DNA of 64,000 bases from Paludibaculum sp. Its GTDB lineage: Bacteria > Acidobacteriota > Terriglobia > Bryobacterales > Bryobacteraceae. Both the position numbers and the translations under genes were made by a program. Below are positions 46,306 through 54,441 of this stretch, in pieces; the stretch's first letter is position 1, and the number at the start of each line of letters is the position of its first letter. The notes beneath the pieces were generated by a model, which did no database searches, was not told where the DNA came from, and saw only the letters and a program-made list of their open reading frames with translations. The DNA lies in assembly GCA_029973955.1 (NCBI GenBank), contig JARKQJ010000196.1, positions 124,001 to 188,000 on the forward strand, given 5' to 3'.

Positions 46306-47673
46306 ATGTCCTGGTCCAGAAGATCCTTCCTCGCATCCTCCGCGATGCCCCTTTTGGCGCAGAAAAATGCGCCGCCGCCCCCCAAGCCCAACGTCCTCCT
46401 CGTCATCGCCGACGATCTGGCCGCCTGGATGCTCGGCTGTTACGGCAATCAGGAGATCCGCACCCCCAACATCGACCGCCTGGCGGCCGCCGGCACCCGC
46501 CTCACCAACTCCTTCGCCTGCACCCCCATCTCCTCCGCCAGCCGCGCCACCCTCTTCACCGGCCGCACTCCCATGCAGCACGGCATCCAGGACTTCCTCA
46601 CGGACACCCCGGCCGCCAATCCGGAACAGGGCCAGGCCGCGCCCCCAGCCGGCTTCGCCAACGAGACGATGATCTCTGACCTGCTGGCCGGCGCCGGCTA
46701 CAACTGCGGCTACACCGGCAAATGGCACCTGGGCAACGACGCCAGGCCCGGCCACGGCTTCTCCTACACCGCCACCCTCGCCTCCCCCTCTTACGTCGAC
46801 CCAACCCTCTTCGTGAACGGCAGCTCCGTCCAGGAGAAAGGCTACCTCACCGACATCGTCACGCGTCACGCCGTCAGCTTCATCGATCAACAAAAGCAGG
46901 ACAAGCCGTTCTTCCTGACTGTCTCCCACCTCAACCCGCACGCTCCCTACGAAGGCCACCCTCAGAAGTACTACGACCTCTACAAGGACACCCGCTTCGC
47001 CAGCTTCGGCATTCAGCCCGGGGCCCCCACCGCCCTGCGCGGCAAAGAGTACCTGAACGATGCGGTGGCGAACATCCGCCGCTGCGCCGCCGCCACCACC
47101 TCACTGGACGACCAGATCCCAGTTCTCCAGAAAAAGCTCATCGAGAAGGGCTTCTTCGAAAACACGCTCTTCATCTTTACTAGTGCCCATGGCACCCTGC
47201 TCGGCCGCCACGGCCTTTGGGGCGCAGGCCACGCGTCCAACCCCATCAACATGTACGACGAGGTAGTACAGGTGCCCATGATCTGGTCCTGGCCCGGCCA
47301 GATTCCCACCTACATCAACCGCCCTGAAATGGTGAGCCTCTACGACTTCCTGCCCACCCTCACCGAAGCCATCGGCCTAAAGCCGGCCACCAACCTCTGC
47401 GGCCGTAGCTACCTGCCCATCCTCACCAACAGGCCCTTGCCCAAAAAGCAGCCCTGGCGCCAGCTCGTCTTCGGCCACTTCCGCAATACGGGGATGGCTC
47501 GCGACAACTACTTCAAAGTCGTCGTCCGCAACGGCGGCAAGGGGCCCAACGAGCTATTCGACCTGCGCAAGGACCCGCGTGAAATGGTCAATCTCTACGA
47601 CAACCCCGGCTTCAACACCGTGCGCGACCACCTGGCGAAGGAACTCGCCGCCTGGCGCGAAAAGTACTCCTAG
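46306..47673 (+). CDS. Tat-exported sulfatase-like protein (Ser-type signature, altered metal ligand)
   Basis: 455 aa. Twin-arginine signal SRRSFLASS. The alkaline phosphatase/sulfatase fold is clear: NVLLVIADDLAAWMLGCYG with metal ligands D36/D37, NIDRLAAAGTRLTNSF, TGKWHLG (K139, H141), SHLNPHAPY and the C-terminal SLYDFLPTLTEAIG. The formylglycine site reads S76-S-A-S-R80, i.e. serine type. In the block that normally reads S-D-H-G the sequence is S293-A-H-G, so a calcium-ligand aspartate is alanine. Activity may therefore be altered or lost. AGGAG at 46289-46293 is the Shine-Dalgarno. It is probably an operon with the ABC permease gene. The substrate is unknown. Confidence 0.85.
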   Translation: MSWSRRSFLASSAMPLLAQKNAPPPPKPNVLLVIADDLAAWMLGCYGNQEIRTPNIDRLAAAGTRLTNSFACTPISSASRATLFTGRTPMQHGIQDFLTDTPAANPEQGQAAPPAGFANETMISDLLAGAGYNCGYTGKWHLGNDARPGHGFSYTATLASPSYVDPTLFVNGSSVQEKGYLTDIVTRHAVSFIDQQKQDKPFFLTVSHLNPHAPYEGHPQKYYDLYKDTRFASFGIQPGAPTALRGKEYLNDAVANIRRCAAATTSLDDQIPVLQKKLIEKGFFENTLFIFTSAHGTLLGRHGLWGAGHASNPINMYDEVVQVPMIWSWPGQIPTYINRPEMVSLYDFLPTLTEAIGLKPATNLCGRSYLPILTNRPLPKKQPWRQLVFGHFRNTGMARDNYFKVVVRNGGKGPNELFDLRKDPREMVNLYDNPGFNTVRDHLAKELAAWREKYS

Positions 47674-48654
47674 CTACTTCGTCCCAAACACGGCCTTCAC
47701 TCCGGCCGGCCCCGCGAAGACGCATACCGCCGAATGTCCGCACCCCGGCGCAATGCCGAACTCGTGCGCCGCGCCGAACTGGCCCTTCATGTAGTTCCAG
47801 AAGATGGTGCCGCGCTCCCGCCGGTAGGCACCTTGCGCATTCGCCGGGCAGCTCTTGTCCAGGTTCGGATCGTCCGTGCGCGTGTCCAGCTCTCCCACCA
47901 GGTAGGTCACTTTGCGGCGCACAAACTGTTCGCGGATCTGCGTCGCCGGCACCTGCGCGGCATAACCGGTGAGCTTTTCCAACCCGTAACGGTAATCGTC
48001 ATACGTCGTGCAGTTGCCCGAGTCCCAATACTTGGTGAACGTGCCGTTGCAGTCGCCCCGCTCCGTGCAGGTACCCCCTTGCCGCATCCGCAATTCGTTC
48101 ATGTAGACGTAGCTCGACGGGTTCGCCACCACATAGCGCACCGGCACGCGCATCTGGGGTTCGGCCTTGTTCGTTGCGGCATAGCGCTGCACGTACTGCC
48201 CGCCCGCGGAATGGCCTGCCACCACCACTTCCTTCAGCGCGGGAAAACGGGCCGGATTGTTCAGGCATTCCAGAATCCGGTCCATCACGTCGAAGGAGAA
48301 GGCATTGCCGTTCAACGCCGACTCGCCGGCCTTCCAGGCGTCGTTGGTCCAGAACCACTCGCCCAACTCCACCTCGTCCCCGCGGCCGGACGCCGTTCGT
48401 GCCTTGAAGTGGGGCGCAATCACCACCGTACTCTCCAGCTTGCCCGCCGCCGCCGTGGAAGCCAGCGCCCAGCGGTAGTAATCCTCCGCGTTCCGATTCG
48501 TGCCGTGCACCATGATATAGGCGCGCTCTACGCCGGAGCTCGTTCCACTTTGCAGCGCATGGGTGCGCCAGACCAGCACGTGGCCGTCGGCCACTTTCAG
48601 TTGCTCGATCTCTGCCGGAGCGGCCCAAAAAGCCAGCACCAGTACGGGAAGCAT
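47674..48654 (-). CDS. Secreted alpha/beta-hydrolase fold protein
   Basis: 326 aa, with signal-like N-terminus MLPVLVLAFWAAPAEI. The hydrolase fold shows ERAYIMVHGTNRNAEDYYRWAL (oxyanion-loop region) and the nucleophile elbow VVVAGHSAGGQYVQRYAA (GHSAGG). A late YLVGELDTRTDDPN loop and a terminal GIAPGCGHSAVC may supply the acid and His. Several cysteines (GGTCTERGDCNGTF, SGNCTT) suggest disulfides in an exported enzyme. The specificity is unknown (esterase, lipase or peptidase). The gene is convergent with the sulfatase gene with no spacer. Start ATG 48654, with AAGGGGG upstream. Confidence 0.82.
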   Translation of the reverse strand: MLPVLVLAFWAAPAEIEQLKVADGHVLVWRTHALQSGTSSGVERAYIMVHGTNRNAEDYYRWALASTAAAGKLESTVVIAPHFKARTASGRGDEVELGEWFWTNDAWKAGESALNGNAFSFDVMDRILECLNNPARFPALKEVVVAGHSAGGQYVQRYAATNKAEPQMRVPVRYVVANPSSYVYMNELRMRQGGTCTERGDCNGTFTKYWDSGNCTTYDDYRYGLEKLTGYAAQVPATQIREQFVRRKVTYLVGELDTRTDDPNLDKSCPANAQGAYRRERGTIFWNYMKGQFGAAHEFGIAPGCGHSAVCVFAGPAGVKAVFGTK

Positions 48655-48676
48655 GCGAGACCCCCTTTTCTTCAGG

Positions 48677-49195
48677 TTATCTCGAATTGCGATTCAGCGA
48701 TGTCCATTTGCGGAGGAGTTCGTACGCCACCACGCCTCCCGCCGTCGCCACATTCAAAGAATTCTTCTGGCCGTACATCGGAAGCCGCACACGGATGTCG
48801 CACTCCGCCAGCAAGCCCTCATCCAGCCCGTCCACTTCGTTGCCGAACACCAGACACACCGGCCAGCGCGGCTCCCATTCGAACAGATCCACCGCCGGCG
48901 CGCCGGTCTCCACCGCCGCCAGTTGGTAGCCCCGCATTCTCCATCTGCGCAGGGCCACCAGCGTGTCGGTGTGATACTCCCACGGCACCGTCTCCTGCGC
49001 GCCCAGCGCCGTCTTGGCGATGCCCTCCTGCGGCGGATGCGCCGTGATGCCGCACAGCACCACCCGCTCCACCCTGGCAGCGTCGGCCGTGCGGAAGAAT
49101 GCCCCGACGTTATACATGGATCGCACATGATCCAGGATGAGAATCGCCGGAAGCCGTTCGTTGCTGGTCAATCGACTAGAATAGCCTGAAGACAT
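48677..49195 (-). CDS. TrmH/SpoU-family RNA 2'-O-methyltransferase
   Basis: 172 aa SPOUT-fold methylase. The three SpoU motifs are visible: motif 1 LDHVRSMYNVGAFFRTADAARVE (N-x-G-x-x-x-R-x-A), motif 2 CLVFGNEVDGLDEGLL and motif 3 RLPMYGQKNSLNVATAGGVVAYELLR. It probably methylates a ribose in tRNA or rRNA; a TrmL/TrmH subtype cannot be assigned. The start used is ATG 49195, which shares the CATG with the divergent hutH start; if that is correct the two start codons overlap. An upstream in-frame start is possible but would lie inside hutH. Confidence 0.9.
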   Translation of the reverse strand: MSSGYSSRLTSNERLPAILILDHVRSMYNVGAFFRTADAARVERVVLCGITAHPPQEGIAKTALGAQETVPWEYHTDTLVALRRWRMRGYQLAAVETGAPAVDLFEWEPRWPVCLVFGNEVDGLDEGLLAECDIRVRLPMYGQKNSLNVATAGGVVAYELLRKWTSLNRNSR

Positions 49196-50699
49196 GGTCA
49201 CCCTGGACGGCTCCTCGTTGAGCCTGGAAAACGTCGCCGCGGTCGCCCGCGCCGGTGAGCCGGCCGAACTTGACCAGCACGCCTCCAAACGCATGCGCGT
49301 CTCGCGCGACCTCGTGGACCGCCTGGCCGACGGGCCGGAGCCCGTCTACGCCGTCAACACCGGCGTCGGCTTTCTGGCCGATCAGCGCGTCTCCGCCGAG
49401 GATCTCGAACAGCTCCAGCTCAATGTCGTCCGCTCTCACGCCTGCGGTGTCGGCGAACCCCTGCCGCGCGAAGCCGTGCGCGCCATGATGCTCATCCGCG
49501 CCAACGTCCTCGCCAAGGGCTTCTCCGGCATACGCCCCGTGGTCGCGCGCCGCCTCTGCTCGCTCCTCAACCACGGCGTCACGCCCATCATCCCCTCCCG
49601 CGGCAGCGTCGGCGCCAGCGGTGACCTCGCCCCGCTCGCCCACATGGCGCTCGTTCTCGTCGGCGAGGGCGAGGCCGAGCTGGACGGCAAGCGCCTCCCC
49701 GGCGCCCAGGCCTTGGCGGCCTCCGGCATCGAGCCGGTCAAACTCCACGCCAAGGAAGGCATCTCGCTCGTCAACGGCACCCAGGCCATGCTCGGCCTCG
49801 GAACCCTCGCCGTCCTCGACTGCGAGGACCTCTGCCAGATCGCCGACACCGCCTGCGCCCTTTCCGTCGATGCCCTCCGCGGTACCCCCAGAGCCTTTGA
49901 CCCGCGCATCCACGACGCCCGCCCCCATCCCGGCCAGCAAACCAGCGCCCGCATCATGCGCACGTTGCTCGAACATAGCCAGATTCGCGAGTCTCACCGC
50001 ACCTGCCGCCACGTCCAGGATGCCTACTCCCTTCGCTGCGCACCCCAGGTGCACGGCGCCGTCCGCGACGTCGTCTCCGAAGCCCGCCGCAGCTTCTCCA
50101 TCGAACTCAACTCCGCTACCGACAACCCCCTCGTCTTCGACAACGAGATCCTCTCCGGCGGCAACTTCCACGGCCAGCAACTCGCGCTCTCCATGGACTC
50201 GCTCGCCATCGCCCTCGTCTCCCTCGCCGGTATCAGCGAACGCCGCATCGACCGCATGGTGAACCCCATGCTCAACGAGGGCCTGCCCGCTTTCCTCTCC
50301 AACCACTCCGGCCTCGAATCCGGTTTCATGATGCTCCAGGTCACTGCCGCCGCCCTGGTGGCCGAGTGCCGCGTCCTCGCCTCGCCCGCTTCCACCGGCT
50401 CCATCACCACCAGCGGCAACAAAGAGGACTACGTCAGCATGGGCATGACCGCCGCCCTCAAGCTCCGCCAATCCGTGGAACTGGTGCGCATCGTCCTCGC
50501 CCTCGAAATGCTCACCGCCGCTCAGGCCCTCGAGTTCCTGGCGCCCCTCAAGACCAGCCCCGCGCTCGAAGCCCTGCGCCTGGAACTGGCCCGCCTCTCC
50601 CCGCCGCGCAAGCACGACGCCCCCTTCACGTCGGAGATCGAAGCCGTCACCAGTTGGCTCACCGCCTGGCGCACGCACCCCGGCCCGTGGCGCCTCTAG
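49194..50699 (+). CDS. hutH: Histidine ammonia-lyase
   Basis: 501 aa MIO-dependent lyase converting histidine to urocanate. The MIO prosthetic group arises from A141-S142-G143 in SRGSVGASGDLAPLAHMALVLVG; YAVNTGVGFL carries the catalytic Tyr near 52; QDAYSLRCAPQVHGA is the conserved late helix block and SATDNPLVFDNE another family signature. Length and motifs match hutH rather than phenylalanine lyase. hutU, hutI, hutG are not beside it. The downstream GNAT gene is convergent and its stop shares CTAG with the hutH stop. A TAGAAT hexamer lies 11 nt before the ATG. Confidence 0.95.
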   Translation: MVTLDGSSLSLENVAAVARAGEPAELDQHASKRMRVSRDLVDRLADGPEPVYAVNTGVGFLADQRVSAEDLEQLQLNVVRSHACGVGEPLPREAVRAMMLIRANVLAKGFSGIRPVVARRLCSLLNHGVTPIIPSRGSVGASGDLAPLAHMALVLVGEGEAELDGKRLPGAQALAASGIEPVKLHAKEGISLVNGTQAMLGLGTLAVLDCEDLCQIADTACALSVDALRGTPRAFDPRIHDARPHPGQQTSARIMRTLLEHSQIRESHRTCRHVQDAYSLRCAPQVHGAVRDVVSEARRSFSIELNSATDNPLVFDNEILSGGNFHGQQLALSMDSLAIALVSLAGISERRIDRMVNPMLNEGLPAFLSNHSGLESGFMMLQVTAAALVAECRVLASPASTGSITTSGNKEDYVSMGMTAALKLRQSVELVRIVLALEMLTAAQALEFLAPLKTSPALEALRLELARLSPPRKHDAPFTSEIEAVTSWLTAWRTHPGPWRL

Positions 50700-51478
50700 C
50701 TCGTCGCGAAGACAAAGTACCGCGTGACTCTCCGGAACCCCAGCCTGCGATAGAGGTCGTAGCCCGCTGGCGAGGACTGCAGCACCAGCGGCCCCCCCGC
50801 GCCCCTGTTCCTCAAATCGTCCACCGCATGCCTCATCACCGCCTCCGCCAGCCCTTGTCCGCGCCATGGCGACAGCGTTGCCACCGAGTAGATCCCAATC
50901 GAGTCCGCCGCGGCTATCACCGCCGCGCTGGTGATCGCCCGCCCCTCGTGGTATCCCAGCCAGATCTCCAACGGCGCGTAGAAGTACTCGTCGCTCTCAT
51001 ACACCAGGTCCGCCACCGTCGGTGGAATGTGGAAACACTGGGAAACAAGGCTGGAAAAATGCCCGCGCGTCACCGCGTCGCAAACCCGGCGGTACTCCAA
51101 CTCGGGCAGCCGCCGCTTCAGCGGAGGAAAGTCCTCCGCCTCCATCCCCGGCGACTCCGCGATGCACTGCAAACCGCACGCTTCGAAGATCCGCAGCAGC
51201 CGCCGCGAATTGTGCGGCCCCAGAAAACTCTCGCAGATCCAGAACGACCAAGGCCGGTTCCGGCTGCGGTAGTGCATCCGCGCCGCTTCAATGCGCCGTT
51301 CCAGTTCTCCGCCCACCGGCCCGTACGGCTCGGCCACCGGAGAGTCCAGCAGTGCGATGTTGAACACGCTATAGGACACGCGGGACGTGATGAGGCGCAG
51401 GCCGGGCGAGGCGGTCACCGGTCCATAGAAGGACAGCGAAGCCGCCAGGTTGGCGGCGTTTCGTTCCCACGGCCTCAT
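50696..51478 (-). CDS. GNAT family N-acetyltransferase
   Basis: 260 aa. The C-terminal domain is a GNAT: ITSAAVIAAADSIGIYSVATLSPWRGQGLAEAVMRHAV, with R-G-Q-G-L-A as acetyl-CoA loop, and SPAGYDLYRRLGFRRVTRYFVF as the last beta-alpha-beta. The N-terminal ~130 residues form a second, degenerate lobe (LRRIFEACGLQCIAESPGM). The substrate is unknown. It follows priA on the same strand after 9 nt and is probably co-transcribed. The 3' end overlaps hutH tail-to-tail by 4 nt. Confidence 0.85.
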   Translation of the reverse strand: MRPWERNAANLAASLSFYGPVTASPGLRLITSRVSYSVFNIALLDSPVAEPYGPVGGELERRIEAARMHYRSRNRPWSFWICESFLGPHNSRRLLRIFEACGLQCIAESPGMEAEDFPPLKRRLPELEYRRVCDAVTRGHFSSLVSQCFHIPPTVADLVYESDEYFYAPLEIWLGYHEGRAITSAAVIAAADSIGIYSVATLSPWRGQGLAEAVMRHAVDDLRNRGAGGPLVLQSSPAGYDLYRRLGFRRVTRYFVFATS

Positions 51479-51487
51479 TCCGGTATT

Positions 51488-53932
51488 TCATAACAGGGTC
51501 AGGGGGTCAACGTCTACTACCATCGCCGTCGCCGGCCACTTCCTGTCCAGTGCGTGCTTTCGCAGCACCCCCAGCAGAGCGTTCAGCTTCGGCCTTGACA
51601 GCGCCTTGATCAGCGTCTGATAGCGATACTCGTTCTTCAGCCGTGGCACCGGCGCTTCCGCCGGCCCCAATACCTTCATCCCCTCGCCGGGATTCTGCAG
51701 CAGCCCGGCCATCTCCCCGCTCAGCCGCAGCGCGTCTTCCTTCTTCTCCGCCCGCACCACCACGTTGGCCATCGCGCAGAAGGGCGGATATCGCATCAAT
51801 CTGCGAAACTGCAGCTCTTTCTCGTAAAACATGGCGTAGTTCTGCAGCGCCGCGCAGCGCACCGCATAGTGATCCGGATTGATCGTCTGCAGCAGAACCG
51901 TGCCCGGTAGATGATGCCGCCCCGCTCGCCCCGCCACCTGCGTCAGCAACTGGAACGTCCGCTCCGCCGCGCGGAAGTCCGGCATCCCCAACCCGATGTC
52001 CGCATTGATCACCCCTACCAGCGTCACATTCGGAATGTCGTGGCCCTTGGCGATCATCTGCGTTCCCACCAGCATGTCGAAGTTGCCCTCGCGGAAACCG
52101 CCGAGAATCTGCTGGTACTGGTTCTTGCCGGAGGCCGTGTCCCGGTCCAGCCGCGCGATTCTCGCCGCCGGAAACGCCCGGTGCAGCTCGTCCTCCACCT
52201 TCTCGCTGCCGGACCCCAGAAAGTAAATGTGCTCCGACCCGCACTTCGGACAGACCTGCGGCACCCTCTGCGCATAGTTGCAGTAGTGGCACAGCAGCCG
52301 GTTGTCCCGCCGGTGAAACGTCAATCCAATCGAACAGTTCGCGCACTCCACCCGCTCGCCACAGCTCCGGCAGGCCACCGACGCCGAAAAGCCCCGCCGG
52401 TTCATCAACAGCACCGTCTGCTCTCCTGCCTCCAGCTTGGCCTGCACCACCTCCACCAATCGGCGCGAGAACAGCGCATTCTGGCGCGTCTCCAGAAACT
52501 CCTCGCGCATGTCGATGATCTCCACCGCCGGCAGCGGCCGGTCCGCAATCCGCGCCGGCAACTCCAGCAGCTTCGACTTGCCCCGCTCCACGTTATACCG
52601 CGACTCCAGCGACGGCGTGGCCGACCCCAGCACCACCACCGCCCCTGCCTCCCGCGCCCGCACAATCGCCACATCCCGTCCGTTGTACCGCGGCGTCTCC
52701 TCCTGCTTGTAGCTCTGGTCGTGCTCCTCGTCCACGATGATCAACCCCAGGTCGCGAACCGGAGCAAAGACGGCCGACCGCGTCCCCACCCCCACCATCG
52801 CCTGCCCGCCGCGCAGCCGGCGCCACTGCTCTGCCCGCTCGGAGTCGTTGAACGCCGAATGCAGAATCGCCACCCGATCTCCAAACCGCGCATGAAATTG
52901 CCCGGCCACCGCCGGCGTCAGCGCTATCTCCGGCACCAGCAGCAGCGCTCCGCGCTCCATCGCCAGCGCACTTTCGATGGCGCTGAGATACACCTCCGTC
53001 TTGCCCGACCCGGTCACGCCATGCAGCAGAAACGTCTGGTATTTCTGCGCCTCCAGTGCACTGCGGATCGCGCTGAACGCGCTTTGCTGGGATTCACTCA
53101 ACTCGTGCCGCGGCCGCGCCCACGCCGCATCGGCGGCCAAGGGCTCCGGAATCAACCCCAAAAGCTTCCGCCGCGCCAGCGCCCGTGCTGCCTGCGAAGC
53201 GCCCTTCACCGCCGCCTCCAGCGTCTCCAGGTTGTGCTCCCCCGGATGCAACTCCAGGTACGCCACCAGCTCGCGCTCCGCCTTTGTCAGCTTCGCCCCC
53301 GCCGGCCGCCCTGCAAACGACACACGCAGCCGCGCCGCCGGCGCACGCATCGGATCACGCTCCACCAGGCTCTGCTCCATCTCCACCAACCCCTTCTTCT
53401 CCAGAGCCTTAACCGCCCTCTTCGCCCCGGGAATCTTTCGCTCCAGCGTGGCCTCCGCCAAGGGCCGCTGCTCCAGTGCCCGCAGCACCTCCACCGCCGG
53501 CTCCGTCGATGCTTCCCCAATCAACAACTGCCGCGCAACCTCAATCCCCTTTTGCGTCAGCCCCCAAACCTTGGTCTGCCGAACCTCCCCTGCCAGCGGC
53601 GCCATCGACCGCAATACTTCCCCCAGCGGCGCACAATAATAGTCCGCCACCCAGCGGCCCAATGCCAGCAGCTTCGGCTCCAGCACCGGTTCGGCATCCA
53701 GTAGCCGCAGGGCCTCGCGCACCTTCACCTGCGGCGGCGTGTTGTGCGCACTGAGAATCACCCCTGTCATCGTCCGGCTCCCAAACGGCACGATGATCCG
53801 GCTGCCGGGTTTCACCCGGTGCCGCAAAGTCTCTGGAAGTCCATAGGTAAAGGGGCGGTCCAATGGCACCGGCAGGCTGACGTCCACGTAGCGGAAATTT
53901 CCCTCCATGCCGGTAACCTTTAGCCCTCCCAT
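51488..53932 (-). CDS. priA: Primosomal protein N' (PriA, replication-restart helicase)
   Basis: 814 aa SF2 helicase that reloads the replisome at stalled forks. N-terminal 3'-DNA-binding domain (VDVSLPVPLDRPFTYGLPETL...GSRIIVPFGSRTMTGVI), Walker A HGVTGSGKTEVYL, DEEH box LIIVDEEHDQSYKQEE, and a zinc domain with eight cysteines (CRSCGERVECANC...CHYCNYAQRVPQVCPKC). The helicase C-terminal motif VGTQMIAKGHDIPNVTLVG is followed by AERTFQLLTQVAGRAGR. The start at 53932 is used; ATG 53908 (MEGNFRYVDV) is an equally plausible one. A GNAT gene follows 9 nt downstream. Confidence 0.97.
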   Translation of the reverse strand: MGGLKVTGMEGNFRYVDVSLPVPLDRPFTYGLPETLRHRVKPGSRIIVPFGSRTMTGVILSAHNTPPQVKVREALRLLDAEPVLEPKLLALGRWVADYYCAPLGEVLRSMAPLAGEVRQTKVWGLTQKGIEVARQLLIGEASTEPAVEVLRALEQRPLAEATLERKIPGAKRAVKALEKKGLVEMEQSLVERDPMRAPAARLRVSFAGRPAGAKLTKAERELVAYLELHPGEHNLETLEAAVKGASQAARALARRKLLGLIPEPLAADAAWARPRHELSESQQSAFSAIRSALEAQKYQTFLLHGVTGSGKTEVYLSAIESALAMERGALLLVPEIALTPAVAGQFHARFGDRVAILHSAFNDSERAEQWRRLRGGQAMVGVGTRSAVFAPVRDLGLIIVDEEHDQSYKQEETPRYNGRDVAIVRAREAGAVVVLGSATPSLESRYNVERGKSKLLELPARIADRPLPAVEIIDMREEFLETRQNALFSRRLVEVVQAKLEAGEQTVLLMNRRGFSASVACRSCGERVECANCSIGLTFHRRDNRLLCHYCNYAQRVPQVCPKCGSEHIYFLGSGSEKVEDELHRAFPAARIARLDRDTASGKNQYQQILGGFREGNFDMLVGTQMIAKGHDIPNVTLVGVINADIGLGMPDFRAAERTFQLLTQVAGRAGRHHLPGTVLLQTINPDHYAVRCAALQNYAMFYEKELQFRRLMRYPPFCAMANVVVRAEKKEDALRLSGEMAGLLQNPGEGMKVLGPAEAPVPRLKNEYRYQTLIKALSRPKLNALLGVLRKHALDRKWPATAMVVDVDPLTLL

Positions 53933-53962
53933 TGACGTTTCTGAGCAAGCAGGAGTTTGAAC

Positions 53963-54355
53963 ATGAAAACCTACCTCTCTATTCTCATCGCTTTTGTCCT
54001 CTTCGCTGGACTCGCTTTCGGCGCCGCCATCGACGGCAAGTGGGTCTCCGAGCGCAAGATGAACCGCAACGGCGAAGAGATGACCATTATCCAGACCTTT
54101 GACCTCAAGGCAGACGGCGCCAAACTTACCGGCTCGGTTTCGATGGCGATGGGCCAGAATGAACCCCGCAAGTCTGAAATCAAGGACGGCAAGGTCGACG
54201 GCAACAAGTTTTCCTTCAAGACGGTTATGACCACCCCCAACGGTGAGATGACCTCCGTCTACGAGGGAACGGTGGAAGGCGATACCCTCAAGGGCACGTC
54301 AATGCGCGAAGGCGGCCAGGGCCAGCCCCGCCCGTTCGAAGCCAAGAAGAAGTAG
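53963..54355 (+). CDS. Small secreted hypothetical protein
   Basis: 130 aa with signal (MKTYLSILIAFVLFAGLAFGA). The mature ~108 residues look like a small beta-barrel/lipocalin-like repeat pattern: GKWVSERKMNRNGEEMTIIQTFDLKADGAKLTGSVSMAM, then DGKVDGNKFSFKTVM and YEGTVEGDTLKGTSMREGG. Similar short secreted proteins are widespread in Acidobacteria and Planctomycetes, with unknown function. The start ATG 53963 has AGGAG (53951-53955) 7 nt upstream. A strong terminator follows at 54380, so it is probably monocistronic. Confidence 0.78.
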   Translation: MKTYLSILIAFVLFAGLAFGAAIDGKWVSERKMNRNGEEMTIIQTFDLKADGAKLTGSVSMAMGQNEPRKSEIKDGKVDGNKFSFKTVMTTPNGEMTSVYEGTVEGDTLKGTSMREGGQGQPRPFEAKKK

Positions 54356-54379
54356 TCTCTTCCTCCAATTCAGTCTGCC

Positions 54380-54410
54380 AAGGGGACACGGGCAACCGTG
54401 TCCCCTTTCT
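54380..54410 (+). terminator. Rho-independent terminator after the small secreted protein gene
   Basis: AAGGGGACACGG-gcaa-CCGTGTCCCCTT forms a perfect 12-bp stem with a 4-nt loop, followed by TTTCT. Confidence 0.88.
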
Positions 54411-54441
54411 GTATATGCTGTCTGCAGGAGTTCTCCCCCTA

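Noticed and set aside
45757-46959. Open frame of 400 codons opposite the ABC permease and sulfatase genes
   Set aside because: Glu/Asp/Gly-rich antisense translation across two clear plus-strand genes.
49194-51478. hutH plus GNAT as a histidine or modified-amino-acid pathway
   Set aside because: The GNAT gene is convergent and lies in a priA-linked transcript; no functional tie is seen.
51911-53704. Open frame of about 600 codons opposite priA
   Set aside because: Arg/Pro/His-rich antisense translation, an effect of high third-position GC; priA is unambiguous.
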